From assembly GCA_018267585.1 (NCBI GenBank), contig JAFDYE010000780.1, positions 1-42,011 of the forward strand: DNA of 42,011 bases, written 5' to 3'. Source of the stretch: Bacteroidota bacterium (GTDB lineage Bacteria > Bacteroidota > Bacteroidia > Chitinophagales > Chitinophagaceae). Shown here one piece after another: positions 19,201 through 25,926 of this stretch (positions are counted from its first letter, which is position 1; the number at the start of each line of letters is the position of its first letter). The notes beneath the pieces are model-generated. The model was not told the origin of the DNA. It saw nothing but the letters and a program-made list of their open reading frames with translations, and did no database searches. A program made the translations under genes and the position numbers.

Positions 19201-19770
19201 AATCCCAACGTGAGATATCTCGGGAACACCATCCCAAAGTGGAAGATGGGTTTTACCAACGACTTCTCCTACAAGCAATGGCATCTGCATCTGCTCTTCG
19301 ACGCCCAGTATGGCGCCGTCGCGCACTCGTTGACGCACTATAAGATGGCTGAGCAGGGCAAGACGCCGAATACGCTGCCGGGCAGGTACAATGGTATCAT
19401 CGGTAACGGCGTGACCATGGATGCCAACGGCCACTATGTAAAGAATACCGTCATCGCCACGGATATCGACAACTACTACCGCAGTCATTTCGGACAGGAC
19501 AACGCCGAGGGCAGCACTTTCCGGACCGACTTCATCAAGTTCCGTGAGGCGCGGCTGGACTATAGTCTGAGCGCCTCGCTGGTACACCGGCTGCACCTCA
19601 CGCGCGCCACGGTGGGCGTATACGGACGTAACCTGTATATCTGGTCGAAATGGCCGGACTTCGATCCGGAGTTCGGGACGCTGAACGGCACGGATATCGT
19701 CCGTGGTTTTGAGATCGGTCAGTTCCCGTCCACGCGGTCATTCGGGGCGAATCTCGTACTTGGATTTTAA
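16291..19770 (+). CDS. SusC/RagA TonB-dependent receptor with STN domain (cassette 2)
   Basis: This outer-membrane receptor has 1,159 residues. The signal peptide ends around GLHAQ. An STN domain follows (about 35-105, LAMVAEEFGKQFKVQLAYAD), then a CarboxypepD_reg domain (about 120-200), and a plug starting QDVVVTALGIKREERSLGYA with ALIVVDGVVIN, IESVQILKGPGAAALYGQRG and NGAIIITTKSG. The rest is barrel, ending LVLGF. The TALGIKR form of the plug is typical of SusC proteins that pair with the second SusD class, which is what follows. The ATG at 16291 was preferred to a TTG at 16282; an ATG at 16303 is possible. The STN domain ties it to the FecR just upstream. Confidence 0.94.
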   Translation: MKRNMLHKRLNLTILFTLLLLLAGPAFDGLHAQKGTLRFRHGAGSLAMVAEEFGKQFKVQLAYADAELGAVKVAAASYEAVGVGELLNKVLAPAGFKATARGNSWVIKRGEAGEKKGLPMVITGVIKEGAIAVSGATVIIKQDGQRAVTTVADEKGAFGKILTGVAEGTLEVSAVGYRTMRRKFDALENVYLPIELQKDDRQMQDVVVTALGIKREERSLGYATTTIQGKQLTDALSGNWTDALSGKVAGLTLVRSNGGPVGTNKIILRGENNLTGDNEALIVVDGVVINQGSGRRSAISGEVPYGTSSDNMPADYGSNTNDLNPEDIESVQILKGPGAAALYGQRGANGAIIITTKSGSIRKGGLGITVVSNASEEEVNRWPAMQWEYGQGLAGASYYSYGASADGASTSGTSSAYGPKFDGQLFYQYDPVTQAQGKQRTLWRPYKNNVRAFFRPGQTITNTVSIDGGSDKTTARFSVTNVDNKWIVPNTGYRRNSVSLSVNSKVSDKLQISSKIDYNNMWSDNLPGAGYGNQSIMYWFIFWQPSASLDWLRNYWVKGQEGRQIEFPFSSYPENPFAVSYAFINKSNRNELTGNVTATYQLTKELSLQMRTSLDFSYETRAQQRPYDAGAKYPKGSYRTQNIFSEESGADFMLRYVKNIARDFRITATGGGSILRNNYNYNEVRADSLTYPGIYTLSNNAGPLVTLPARSQYGINSFYGLLSGSYKDYLFLDLTARQDWNSVLATPERTANAGFFYPSANLSYVVSDAFHLPAWISFAKLRLSASGVGSGGTQPYLTAYNYSSAGSLYNGGLQNPSLLANPNLRPLRTITYEVGTDIRLFQSRLGLDVAVYNGNTKDQILKRVVDRSSGYSQALINAGKVNNRGIEVALNGSPVKTKNFSWTVNVVFDANTNKIKQLADSSVVIYNGPVGGGQIVAKVGGSMGDLYGQGYLRAPDGQVVYDNKTGFALLNPNVRYLGNTIPKWKMGFTNDFSYKQWHLHLLFDAQYGAVAHSLTHYKMAEQGKTPNTLPGRYNGIIGNGVTMDANGHYVKNTVIATDIDNYYRSHFGQDNAEGSTFRTDFIKFREARLDYSLSASLVHRLHLTRATVGVYGRNLYIWSKWPDFDPEFGTLNGTDIVRGFEIGQFPSTRSFGANLVLGF

Positions 19771-19800
19771 TCGGAACGGATCCGGTCGCCGGATCATAAT

Positions 19801-21309
19801 ATGAACAAAATGAAGAAACTTACAACTGTCGTATTGCTGCTGAGTCTGGTCGCGGCCTCCTGTACAAAGGACTTCCAGGCGATGAATACCGACCCGAACA
19901 ATACTCCCGACGCGTTGCCGCAGCAGTTGCTGGCACCCGCGCTGGTGAATACCCTCACGTATAATATGATCCGGAACCGCAGTTTCAACAACGAGCTGAT
20001 GCAGGTGACGGTGAACCTCAGCGACGCCGAGGGGCAGCCCTTCCGCTATGATATCCCCAACAGCTATTCCGACTACCTGTACAACGGGTGGTATTCGCAG
20101 TTGACCAATTTCAAGGATATCTATAAGATCGCGAGCGGCGAGCTCAACTACAACAAGTCCTATATGGGCATTTCGCTGATCTGCCAGTCGTGGATCTATT
20201 CGATGCTGACCGACACCTATGGCAATGTGCCCTATTTCCATTCGAACCAGGCGAAGGACTCTTTGAACTTTCAGCCGGCCTTTGACGCGCAAAAGGACAT
20301 CTATTTCGATATCTTCCGGCAGCTGGAGGCCGCCAATACGCTGCTGTCTGCGAATACGGCGATCGTCGCGGCCAGCGACCCCGTGTATTACGGCAATATA
20401 TCCCGTTGGAGGAAGTTCGGCAATTCGCTGTATCTGCGGCTGCTGCTGCGTATCTCCGGGAAGGCGGAGGTGGCGGATACCTGCGTGAAAAAATTTCAGT
20501 ATATCGTGGCTAACCAGAGCAGCTATCCGCTGATCGACAGCGTGGGGGAATCGGCGATCCTGCGGTGGACCGGTATCGCGCCCTTCAACTCCCCTTATCT
20601 TTCCATCCGTGAGCAGGACTTCCGGACGCCGGCGATCTGCAGCTGGTTCATCGACCATCTCTCCAACTGGAGCGATCCCCGGATCGATATTCCGACCTGG
20701 GGCGCCAACAACATTAACCGCTGGGACATAGCGCCCTATTCGGGGCAGTATGTCGGTGTGCCGAGCGGCTATTCCCCCGGGACCGGGCAGCCGAAGAAAT
20801 GCTATTTCTATTCCACCTCCTCTGCAAGCACACTGATGACCGAGCCTCTGACGGGTATGATGCTCAACTACGGCGAAGTGGAGTGCATGCTGGCGGAGGC
20901 CGCGGTCAAAGGCTGGATACCGGGGCCGGCGGAGGCCTACTACGACAGTGCGGTATCGGGAAGCATCCACCAGTGGCTGCCCAACTACAATATACCCATA
21001 ACGACCTATCTGGCCAATGCGGACATGCAGTGGGACGAGAGCGCGTCGGTGGACGACAAGATGGAGAAGATACATCTGCAGAAGTACTATATACTTTTTC
21101 TGGAGGATATGCAGCAGTGGTTCGAGTACCGCCGTACGGGGCACCCGGCGCTGCCGAAGGGGCCGGGGCTTAAGAATGGCGGCGTGATGCCCGCGCGGCT
21201 GGCCTACCCGGTGTATGTGCAGTCGACGAATCCGACGAACTATAAATCAGCCGTGGCGGAACAGGGACCGGATCTTATTTCAACACAAGTATGGTGGCAG
21301 AAACCGTAA
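19801..21309 (+). CDS. SusD/RagB-like nutrient-binding lipoprotein (PF12771-type)
   Basis: This 502-residue lipoprotein has its lipobox Cys at position 21 (SLVAASC). The opening FQAMNTDPNNTPDALPQQLL is the hallmark of the SusD-like_2 group rather than classical SusD. Later motifs include YMGISLICQSWIYSMLTDTY, GNVPYFHSNQ, and YGEVECMLAEAAVKGW. It should sit on the extracellular face of the SusC barrel encoded 30 bases upstream. The ligand is unknown; this class is found in both glycan and non-glycan systems. An internal ATG at 19810 could be the start instead without changing the mature protein. Confidence 0.94.
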   Translation: MNKMKKLTTVVLLLSLVAASCTKDFQAMNTDPNNTPDALPQQLLAPALVNTLTYNMIRNRSFNNELMQVTVNLSDAEGQPFRYDIPNSYSDYLYNGWYSQLTNFKDIYKIASGELNYNKSYMGISLICQSWIYSMLTDTYGNVPYFHSNQAKDSLNFQPAFDAQKDIYFDIFRQLEAANTLLSANTAIVAASDPVYYGNISRWRKFGNSLYLRLLLRISGKAEVADTCVKKFQYIVANQSSYPLIDSVGESAILRWTGIAPFNSPYLSIREQDFRTPAICSWFIDHLSNWSDPRIDIPTWGANNINRWDIAPYSGQYVGVPSGYSPGTGQPKKCYFYSTSSASTLMTEPLTGMMLNYGEVECMLAEAAVKGWIPGPAEAYYDSAVSGSIHQWLPNYNIPITTYLANADMQWDESASVDDKMEKIHLQKYYILFLEDMQQWFEYRRTGHPALPKGPGLKNGGVMPARLAYPVYVQSTNPTNYKSAVAEQGPDLISTQVWWQKP

Positions 21310-21317
21310 ACACAACC

Positions 21318-22835
21318 ATGATGAAACACGTAATCGTATATTCTTTGCTGATCGGCCTGCTGACAGGGTGTAAGAAAGACAACTACCCGGGATCTACGAT
21401 CAGTCCATATGTTGCCATCTTCGACATCCGCCAGCTCTATAAGGGGTCCGATGTCCGGCTGACGAAGGAGAACATGGGCGGGTCGACGACGCTGACGGCG
21501 ATGGTCGTCTCGGATCATTCCGGTGGCAATCTGCCTGCCGGGCTGCTGATCGTACAGGAGGCGCGGAGGCTCTCGGCGCTGCGCGGGATCTCGATACCTA
21601 TCGGTGATGACGCGGCGAAGTATGTCCCCGGCGACTCGGTGACGATAAAGGTCGAGGGCGGGGTGTTAAAGCGTGTGGGTGGGATCCTGGAGATCACGGG
21701 GATACCGGCTTCTTCGGTTGTCAGGGTCTCTTCCGGCAATAGCATCCCTGTCAACCGCGTGCCGTCCAGCTCGATCCTGAACAGTCCCGGTGATTACGAG
21801 AGCGTGTTGTCGGTGGTGGTGAAGGGGAGCTTTGATCCGTTGCCGCAGCCGGCGGATGTGCTGTCGGGGGACAAGGTGCTGAACGACGGTTTTGGCAATT
21901 TGAACCTGCACGTAGAGGCGTCTTCGGGCCTGGCGGGTGTTACCGCGCCTGTGAGCGCCAATTATTACGGGATCGTCCTTAATACTGCCGACGGGAAGGG
22001 GGCGCTGACGCCGCAGTTCAGGCCGCGGGTGGCCGGTGATGTGGTGGTGTTGAGTTCGACGGTGACTATCGCCTCGGCTATTATTACGGGGTTTGCGAGC
22101 GATGTCAAGGGGGCAGACCAGCCCTATGAATATGTACAGCTGATGGCGACGCGGGATATCGATTTTTCGGTCACGCCTTTTTCCGTGGTTATCCTGAATA
22201 ACGCCAATGCGTCTACGCCGGCGGGCTATCCTTCGAAGGGGTGGGCGACGGGGGATATGCGGTCTTTCAAGCTCAACCTATTCTCGGGTTTTGCGGCGAA
22301 GGGTAGCTTTTTTTATGTCGGCGGCAGCGGGAAGATGATCAACGGCTCGGGTTCGACGAGCATGGCGGGCAGCAACTGGATAAGGGCGTTCGACTATTCG
22401 AAACAGGGCGGGGATGGATTTGGCCGTGCGACGACGGGGTTGATGGCCAATAGCGGGAATGCGTTCGGGATAGCGGTATTTCATGATTCGGCGGTGGATG
22501 TCAACTCGGTTCCCGACGACTGTATCTTCATCTCCGGCGGGGGCAGTCTTTACACGGCGGGTCCGCCCGAGCAGGGGTATAAGATCAATAATACGGACTT
22601 TTATGATATTGTAAATCCGATAACGCTGCAGCGGCAGGCGTACTATAAGGCGGGGTCGAATACGCTTTGTTTTGCGTACAACACTGCGGATGTGGGTTAT
22701 TTTAATATGCTGGGGGGAGTGTATAGTCCGGCGCTGGGGAAATGGATGACGGCGAGGGCGCAGAATAATGTGCTGATGAGCAAGACGTCGCCGGTGAGCC
22801 TGATCGAGGGGGATGGGTCGACGCAGTTGAAATAG
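21318..22835 (+). CDS. DUF5689-like surface lipoprotein
   Basis: This 505-residue protein begins with a lipoprotein signal (MMKHVIVYSLLIGLLTGC, Cys18). The upstream ATG at 21291 would overlap susD and bury the signal peptide, so 21318 was chosen. The N-terminal third resembles DUF5689 (VAIFDIRQLYKGSDVRLT, GLLIVQEARRL, LPAGLL), an OB-like domain seen in lipoproteins encoded after SusCD pairs. The remainder is beta-rich with many Gly/Ser/Asn residues, including a long region with NTDFYDIVNPITLQRQAYYK. It lies 8 bases after the susD stop, so it is probably a surface accessory binding protein of the same uptake complex. The domain name is recalled from family patterns, not searched. Confidence 0.8.
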   Translation: MMKHVIVYSLLIGLLTGCKKDNYPGSTISPYVAIFDIRQLYKGSDVRLTKENMGGSTTLTAMVVSDHSGGNLPAGLLIVQEARRLSALRGISIPIGDDAAKYVPGDSVTIKVEGGVLKRVGGILEITGIPASSVVRVSSGNSIPVNRVPSSSILNSPGDYESVLSVVVKGSFDPLPQPADVLSGDKVLNDGFGNLNLHVEASSGLAGVTAPVSANYYGIVLNTADGKGALTPQFRPRVAGDVVVLSSTVTIASAIITGFASDVKGADQPYEYVQLMATRDIDFSVTPFSVVILNNANASTPAGYPSKGWATGDMRSFKLNLFSGFAAKGSFFYVGGSGKMINGSGSTSMAGSNWIRAFDYSKQGGDGFGRATTGLMANSGNAFGIAVFHDSAVDVNSVPDDCIFISGGGSLYTAGPPEQGYKINNTDFYDIVNPITLQRQAYYKAGSNTLCFAYNTADVGYFNMLGGVYSPALGKWMTARAQNNVLMSKTSPVSLIEGDGSTQLK

Positions 22836-22844
22836 GGGGAGGGG

Positions 22845-22997
22845 ATGGCCAGGGCCCGAAAGGTCTATGAGTGGACGACCAGGCCGTCGGGTGGCGGGAC
22901 GGGGCTGTATGATGCCAGGACGATCGTGGAGAGTCATGGTGGAAGTGTCGGGTTGACGAGTGAGGGGGCGTTGGCTGTGGTGGTGTTGCCGTGTTAG
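22845..22997 (+). pseudogene. Remnant of a histidine kinase C-terminus (HATPase_c G2 region)
   Basis: A 50-codon reading frame, in a different frame from the upstream lipoprotein, contains YEWTTRPSGGGTGLYDAR followed by TIVESHGGSVGLTSEGA and a terminal VVLPC. This matches the end of a sensor histidine kinase ATPase domain (normally FTTRPSGGGTGLGLYIAR, then IVESHGG and a closing LP). Two residues of the glycine box appear lost, and no N-box, F-box or dimerisation domain lies upstream. It therefore looks like a leftover 3' end rather than a working gene. It starts 9 bases after the DUF5689 gene, suggesting that the cassette replaced or interrupted a kinase gene. Confidence 0.65.
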
Positions 22998-23002
22998 GCC
23001 GC

Positions 23003-23094
23003 GGGGTGCGGGGTGGAGGGGAAGGTTGGGGGATGAGGTGTGTTGGGTTGTTGGGTGAACGATGCGGGGTGGAGGGGAAGATTGGGGTGGGGGG
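23003..23094 (+). repeat. Two G-quadruplex-type motifs in a 56-base-spaced direct repeat
   Basis: At 23003-23032 four runs of at least four G are separated by loops TGC, TGGA and AAGGTT. At 23066-23094 four such runs are separated by TGGA, AAGATT and T. The 25-base cores at 23007-23031 and 23063-23087 differ at one base. Both lie on the plus strand in the gap before the gene at 23122. Each meets the usual intramolecular G-quadruplex pattern; folding is inferred. Confidence 0.7.
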
Positions 23095-23121
23095 CTTTTT
23101 TATTCAGTAGTGAGGTGGGGG

Positions 23122-23847
23122 ATGCAAAAAAGAGGTAATTTCCCCGTTGGTTTGAATAAGCTGTTATTATTCATAGTATTGGTTCTGGCCGGCCGGCATG
23201 TCAGGGGGCAGGTGGAGGTGAGCGGAACGGTGTATGACCGGTCGCAGCTGTTTTACATGCCCCGGGTGAGTGTCATGACCACATCGGGGAGGGGAACGAT
23301 GACCGACTCGGCGGGTCATTATGTGCTTCGTCTCAAAGGCAGCGACTCGGTATATTTCTCGTACCTGGGTAAGGAGACCCAAAAGTTCCCGGTAAAAGGC
23401 GACCAGCCCTACTATCCCCTCAATATCAGTCTCGCGGTCACCATTGACAGTCTGCCGCTGGTGGTGGTCCGGCCGACGTTGTACCGCTATGACTCGCTCG
23501 CTAACAGGGACGAGTACAGGAAGGTGTTCGAGTACTCTCCGGAGTATATGACGAGCAGCGGGGGCTTTAACCTGGACATGCTTTTCAACGGCAGGAAGAA
23601 CCGGCAGATGCTGGCGCTGCAGTCGAGGCTGATCTGGGAGGAGCAGGAAAAATATGTCGACCATCGATTTAATAAGACTTTGGTGAAGAAGATAACGGGG
23701 TTGCAGGGTGAGGCGCTGATGCTTTTTATGCGGATGTACCGGCCTTCGTATGAGTATATCCTGAATTGTGAGAATGACTATGAGTTCCTGAAGTATATCA
23801 AGGACATGGGGGCGAGGTTCAAGCAGGAGTGGGGGAGGGAGAGGTGA
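23122..23847 (+). CDS. Secreted CarboxypepD_reg-like domain protein
   Basis: This 241-residue protein has an N-terminal hydrophobic signal (LLLFIVLVLAGRHVRGQ). A carboxypeptidase regulatory-like beta-sandwich follows at about 30-110 (VEVSGTVYDRSQLFYMPRVS, GTMTDSAGHYVLRL, VYFSYLGKETQKF). The C-terminal half is helical and charged (NGRKNRQMLALQSRLIWEEQ, MRMYRPSYEYILNCENDYEF) and is the conserved tail of a recurrent Bacteroidota family of unknown role. The start at 23122 has GAGGTGGGG directly upstream; a longer frame back to 23062 is low-complexity and was dropped. It is monocistronic, preceded by the G-rich repeats and followed by a terminator hairpin. Confidence 0.85.
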   Translation: MQKRGNFPVGLNKLLLFIVLVLAGRHVRGQVEVSGTVYDRSQLFYMPRVSVMTTSGRGTMTDSAGHYVLRLKGSDSVYFSYLGKETQKFPVKGDQPYYPLNISLAVTIDSLPLVVVRPTLYRYDSLANRDEYRKVFEYSPEYMTSSGGFNLDMLFNGRKNRQMLALQSRLIWEEQEKYVDHRFNKTLVKKITGLQGEALMLFMRMYRPSYEYILNCENDYEFLKYIKDMGARFKQEWGRER

Positions 23848-23971
23848 GCGGTGTGGTCGTCCGGGGAAAAAGAAAATTTAAGCGGGGATACAGCGTTTTC
23901 GCCGGTGGGGTTGTCTAATTGTGATTCGTAGTAAGAATATTCAAAACCATAGCAACATAGGTCACACGCGC

Positions 23972-23995
23972 AAGGCCCCAATCATTTGGGGCTTT
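23972..23995 (+). terminator. Rho-independent-type terminator hairpin
   Basis: A 10-base-pair stem (AAGGCCCCAA with TTGGGGCTTT, one G-U pair) closes a TCAT loop and runs into TTTGTTGTTGTT on the plus strand. It lies about 125 bases after the CarboxypepD_reg gene and overlaps the stop codon of the HD-domain remnant on the other strand. Confidence 0.7.
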
Positions 23996-24113
23996 GTTGT
24001 TGTTGGGCGACGCTCTCCTGTCTGCCGCTGGATAAGTAGCTGTGACGCAGCTCGAATTTCAGTCGCTCGGCGAGGCGGAGGACCTTTAGGATGGAGGATA
24101 TTTCGGCTTTCAT
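23982..24113 (-). pseudogene. Truncated HD-domain hydrolase (N-terminal 43 codons only)
   Basis: The frame from the ATG at 24113 reads MKAEISSILKVLRLAERLKF, then ELRHSYLSSGRQESVA, then QQQQSPK and stop. The segment LRLAERLKFELRHS..SSGRQESVA is the conserved opening of HD-superfamily (YfbR/HDDC2-like) nucleotidases, where the next residues should be EHTWR and carry the first metal-binding His. Here the match ends exactly before that His, and low-complexity Gln codons run into the terminator hairpin. The whole catalytic domain is missing, so the product cannot be an enzyme. A TATCTTTA box at its 5' side (24118-24125) resembles a -7 element, so it might still be transcribed. Confidence 0.65.
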
Positions 24114-24129
24114 GATTAAAGATACGCAA

Positions 24130-24155
24130 AAGCCGGCTCCCGACGGAGCCGGCTT
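24130..24155 (-). terminator. Rho-independent terminator of the Spy-like gene
   Basis: An 11-base-pair perfect stem (AAGCCGGCTCC with GGAGCCGGCTT) has a CGAC loop. On the minus strand it lies 25 bases after the stop of the Spy-like gene and is followed by TTTTGCG. Confidence 0.8.
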
Positions 24156-24180
24156 GTTTATCGGTAATTGACGCGTGAAT

Positions 24181-24942
24181 CTATACGTGATAACGTCCGG
24201 ATCTTCCGCCCCTGTGCTGTGACATCTTTTCGTACTGGCTGTATTGTTCGGGTGTAAGTACGGCTTTGAAGGTGTCGTTGCGTTTGGCCATCAGCGATTT
24301 TATCTGCTCCATTTTCTCCTGCGGCAGGAGGTTGTCGTTGTCGTGGATGGCTTTGGCCCGGGCGCGAAGGTCGGCCTGTCCGGATTTGAGTTTTGCTACC
24401 TGGTCGTCGCTGAGATCAAGGCGGAGTTTAAGCCGCTCCATATGCGCGGCGGCCATTACCTGGCGGTTCTCGCCGATACGCTTGCGGCGCGCGGCGATCG
24501 CCTCCTTTTGTCCGGGTGTCAGAAGGGCTTCTATCTTTTCCTTCTTTTCTTTTTGCAGTGCGAGGAGGCTGGTCTTGTATTCTTTCAACGTTATGTTATC
24601 CTTTTTGTAGAGGTCCGAAGCCTTTTCACGGTAGTCTTTGTTGATAGCGGTTAGCTGTTGACGTTGTTCAGGGGTGAAGTGCATGGAGCCGCGGTTGTGA
24701 TCGGACCGACCGGTGTGATCGGACCAGGCGTTGTGATCGGACTGGCCGTTGTGTCCGGCCCAGCCGTTGTGATCGGCCCAGCCGTTGTGATCGCCCCGGT
24801 GGGGGTGTATGGTCTGAGGGTGAGTGGTATCGGAAGGAGTGGTGGGGTTTGTGCCCGTCTGGGCTTCGGCGGCCCAGCCGAGCGAGAGTGCTCCCAGGAG
24901 AAATATCGTTCTTCTCAGGAGAGAGGAGTGTTTTTTGTCCAT
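24181..24942 (-). CDS. Periplasmic Spy/CpxP-like protein with His-rich hexapeptide repeats
   Basis: This 253-residue secreted protein has a signal peptide near residues 10-27 (FLLGALSLGWAAEAQ). Residues 51-86 are six hexapeptide repeats of the form DHNGWA or a variant, giving a regular His every six residues. From about 88 on the protein is a charged helical domain with FTPEQRQQLTAINKDYREKA, LLTPGQKEAIAARRKRI, LRLDLSDDQVAKLKSGQADL and LTPEQYSQYEKM. The repeated LTPEQ/LSDDQ phrases are those of the LTXXQ family to which the chaperones Spy and CpxP belong. A periplasmic chaperone or metal-responsive role is plausible; the repeats could bind metal. It is a single-gene unit with its own terminator. 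Confidence 0.85.
   Translation of the reverse strand: MDKKHSSLLRRTIFLLGALSLGWAAEAQTGTNPTTPSDTTHPQTIHPHRGDHNGWADHNGWAGHNGQSDHNAWSDHTGRSDHNRGSMHFTPEQRQQLTAINKDYREKASDLYKKDNITLKEYKTSLLALQKEKKEKIEALLTPGQKEAIAARRKRIGENRQVMAAAHMERLKLRLDLSDDQVAKLKSGQADLRARAKAIHDNDNLLPQEKMEQIKSLMAKRNDTFKAVLTPEQYSQYEKMSQHRGGRSGRYHV
24685..24792 (-). repeat. Six 18-base tandem repeats inside the Spy-like gene
   Basis: The in-frame units encode DHNGWA, DHNGWA, GHNGQS, DHNAWS, DHTGRS and DHNRGS. The first two are nearly identical at DNA level; the others have drifted mainly at positions 1, 4, 5 and 6, while His at position 2 is kept in all six. A repeat of this size can change copy number by slippage without shifting the frame. 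Confidence 0.8.
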
Positions 24943-25201
24943 AGTTTCAATTTATGCTCTTTGGACGCGGTGCGGGGCCGGATGTTTAATCGCGAATGCG
25001 GCTAATCGGCGGTTAAAATGGGGAATTCACCGAAAAGGATGTTATTGTGAGGTATGCCGGATGTGCGCGGAAGGGTGGAGGATGGTGCGGTCCTACGAGT
25101 ATCCGGAGGGGGAGATCTTAGAAGATGAAGGTCTGTGGCTCGAGGGGGAAGCGGACAGGAGACCCGGGGGACCCGGAAGCGGGTTGGGATTTTTGGGGGA
25201 G

Positions 25202-25810
25202 TTAGCCTTTGAGAAAGATCAACAGGAGGAGCAGGTCTTTCCTGGATATTTTCATGATCTCCTTCAGCGCATCGAGGGCCCTGTAGAGCAGCTTGTAGGT
25301 CCCCTTCACCGAGATGTTCATTATCGCAGCGATCTCTTCATAGGAGAGTTCTTCGAAATAGCGCAGGTAGATGATCTCCTTTTGTTTTGCCGTCAGTCCG
25401 TCGAGGGCCTCCCGAAGGCGTTGGGCTTGTTCGCCGTGCTCTTCTTTTCGCAGGAGGTTGGTGTCGGGGGGGGAGTGTTCGGCGCCGGGGGGGAAGTGCA
25501 TGATGAAATCGCCGGCTTCTTCGATGCTGGCGACCCGCGACCGGGCGGGCGCTTTGGCGACATTGATGAGCTGGTTCTTGAGGGCGTGCAGGAGGTAGTA
25601 CTTGATATTGTCGGTGGGTTTTATCCTTACCCGGTTGGTCCATAGCCGCACGAAGATGTCCTGGATGCTGTCTTTCACGAGGTCGCGGTCGTCAACGCGG
25701 CGCATCCCGTACTCGTACAGGTTCTGATAATATAGATGATATATGGCTTCGAAAGAAGTCCTGCTGCCGTTCAGAAAAGAGAGCCATAATGTAGTGTCGT
25801 CAATTCTCAA
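25202..25810 (-). CDS. ECF RNA polymerase sigma factor (cassette 3)
   Basis: This 202-residue ECF sigma factor has region 2 at about 18-85 (TSFEAIYHLYYQNLYEYGMR, VKDSIQDIFVRLWTNR) and region 4 at about 130-185 (LTAKQKEIIYLRYFEELSYE, IAAIMNISVKGTYKLL). It is diverged from the other two in the window. The best start is TTG at 25810, since no in-frame ATG precedes the conserved region. It is divergent from fecR at 25927 with a 116-base AT-rich gap, rather than co-directional as in cassette 1. The 259 bases downstream, to the Spy-like gene, contain no recognisable gene or terminator. Confidence 0.9.
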   Translation of the reverse strand: MRIDDTTLWLSFLNGSRTSFEAIYHLYYQNLYEYGMRRVDDRDLVKDSIQDIFVRLWTNRVRIKPTDNIKYYLLHALKNQLINVAKAPARSRVASIEEAGDFIMHFPPGAEHSPPDTNLLRKEEHGEQAQRLREALDGLTAKQKEIIYLRYFEELSYEEIAAIMNISVKGTYKLLYRALDALKEIMKISRKDLLLLLIFLKG

Positions 25811-25926
25811 GGAGAGTTGGTTAATAACCGGGCAGAGTCCGGTGCCGGCGGCCTAAAATTACAAAAATTAAAAAAAACTTCATGTTTCGTGGGGTAATAT
25901 CGCGCGGACCACTTGTTTTGTGAACA

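Larger units (their letters stand above)
23848..24180. other. 333-base intergenic stretch with gene remnant and two hairpins
   Basis: No intact gene is seen here. The stretch holds an AT-richer 120 bases without recognisable signals, a terminator hairpin at 23972-23995, a truncated HD-domain gene on the minus strand (23982-24113) and a second hairpin at 24130-24155. It marks the join between the cassette 2 neighbourhood and the Spy-like gene. Confidence 0.8.

Noticed and set aside
17290-19596. 768-codon open frame antisense to the cassette 2 susC gene
   Set aside because: It is a by-product of GC-rich codon use in susC; its product is rich in Arg/Gly/Val/Ile with no domain or signal, while the sense strand encodes a clear receptor.
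19738-21144. 468-codon open frame antisense to susD of cassette 2
   Set aside because: Same cause; the composition is unnatural and the sense strand has lipobox and SusD motifs.
23921-24115. 64-codon plus-strand frame in the 333-base gap
   Set aside because: It crosses a terminator hairpin and is antisense to the HD-domain remnant, which has a recognisable family match.
23003-24160. Possible CRISPR array or attachment site
   Set aside because: Only two diverged G-rich copies with no regular spacers, no cas genes, no integrase and no tRNA end.
24824-25645. 273-codon plus-strand frame across the Spy-sigma gap
   Set aside because: Mostly antisense to the sigma gene; no start context or conserved motif in the 259-base gap itself.
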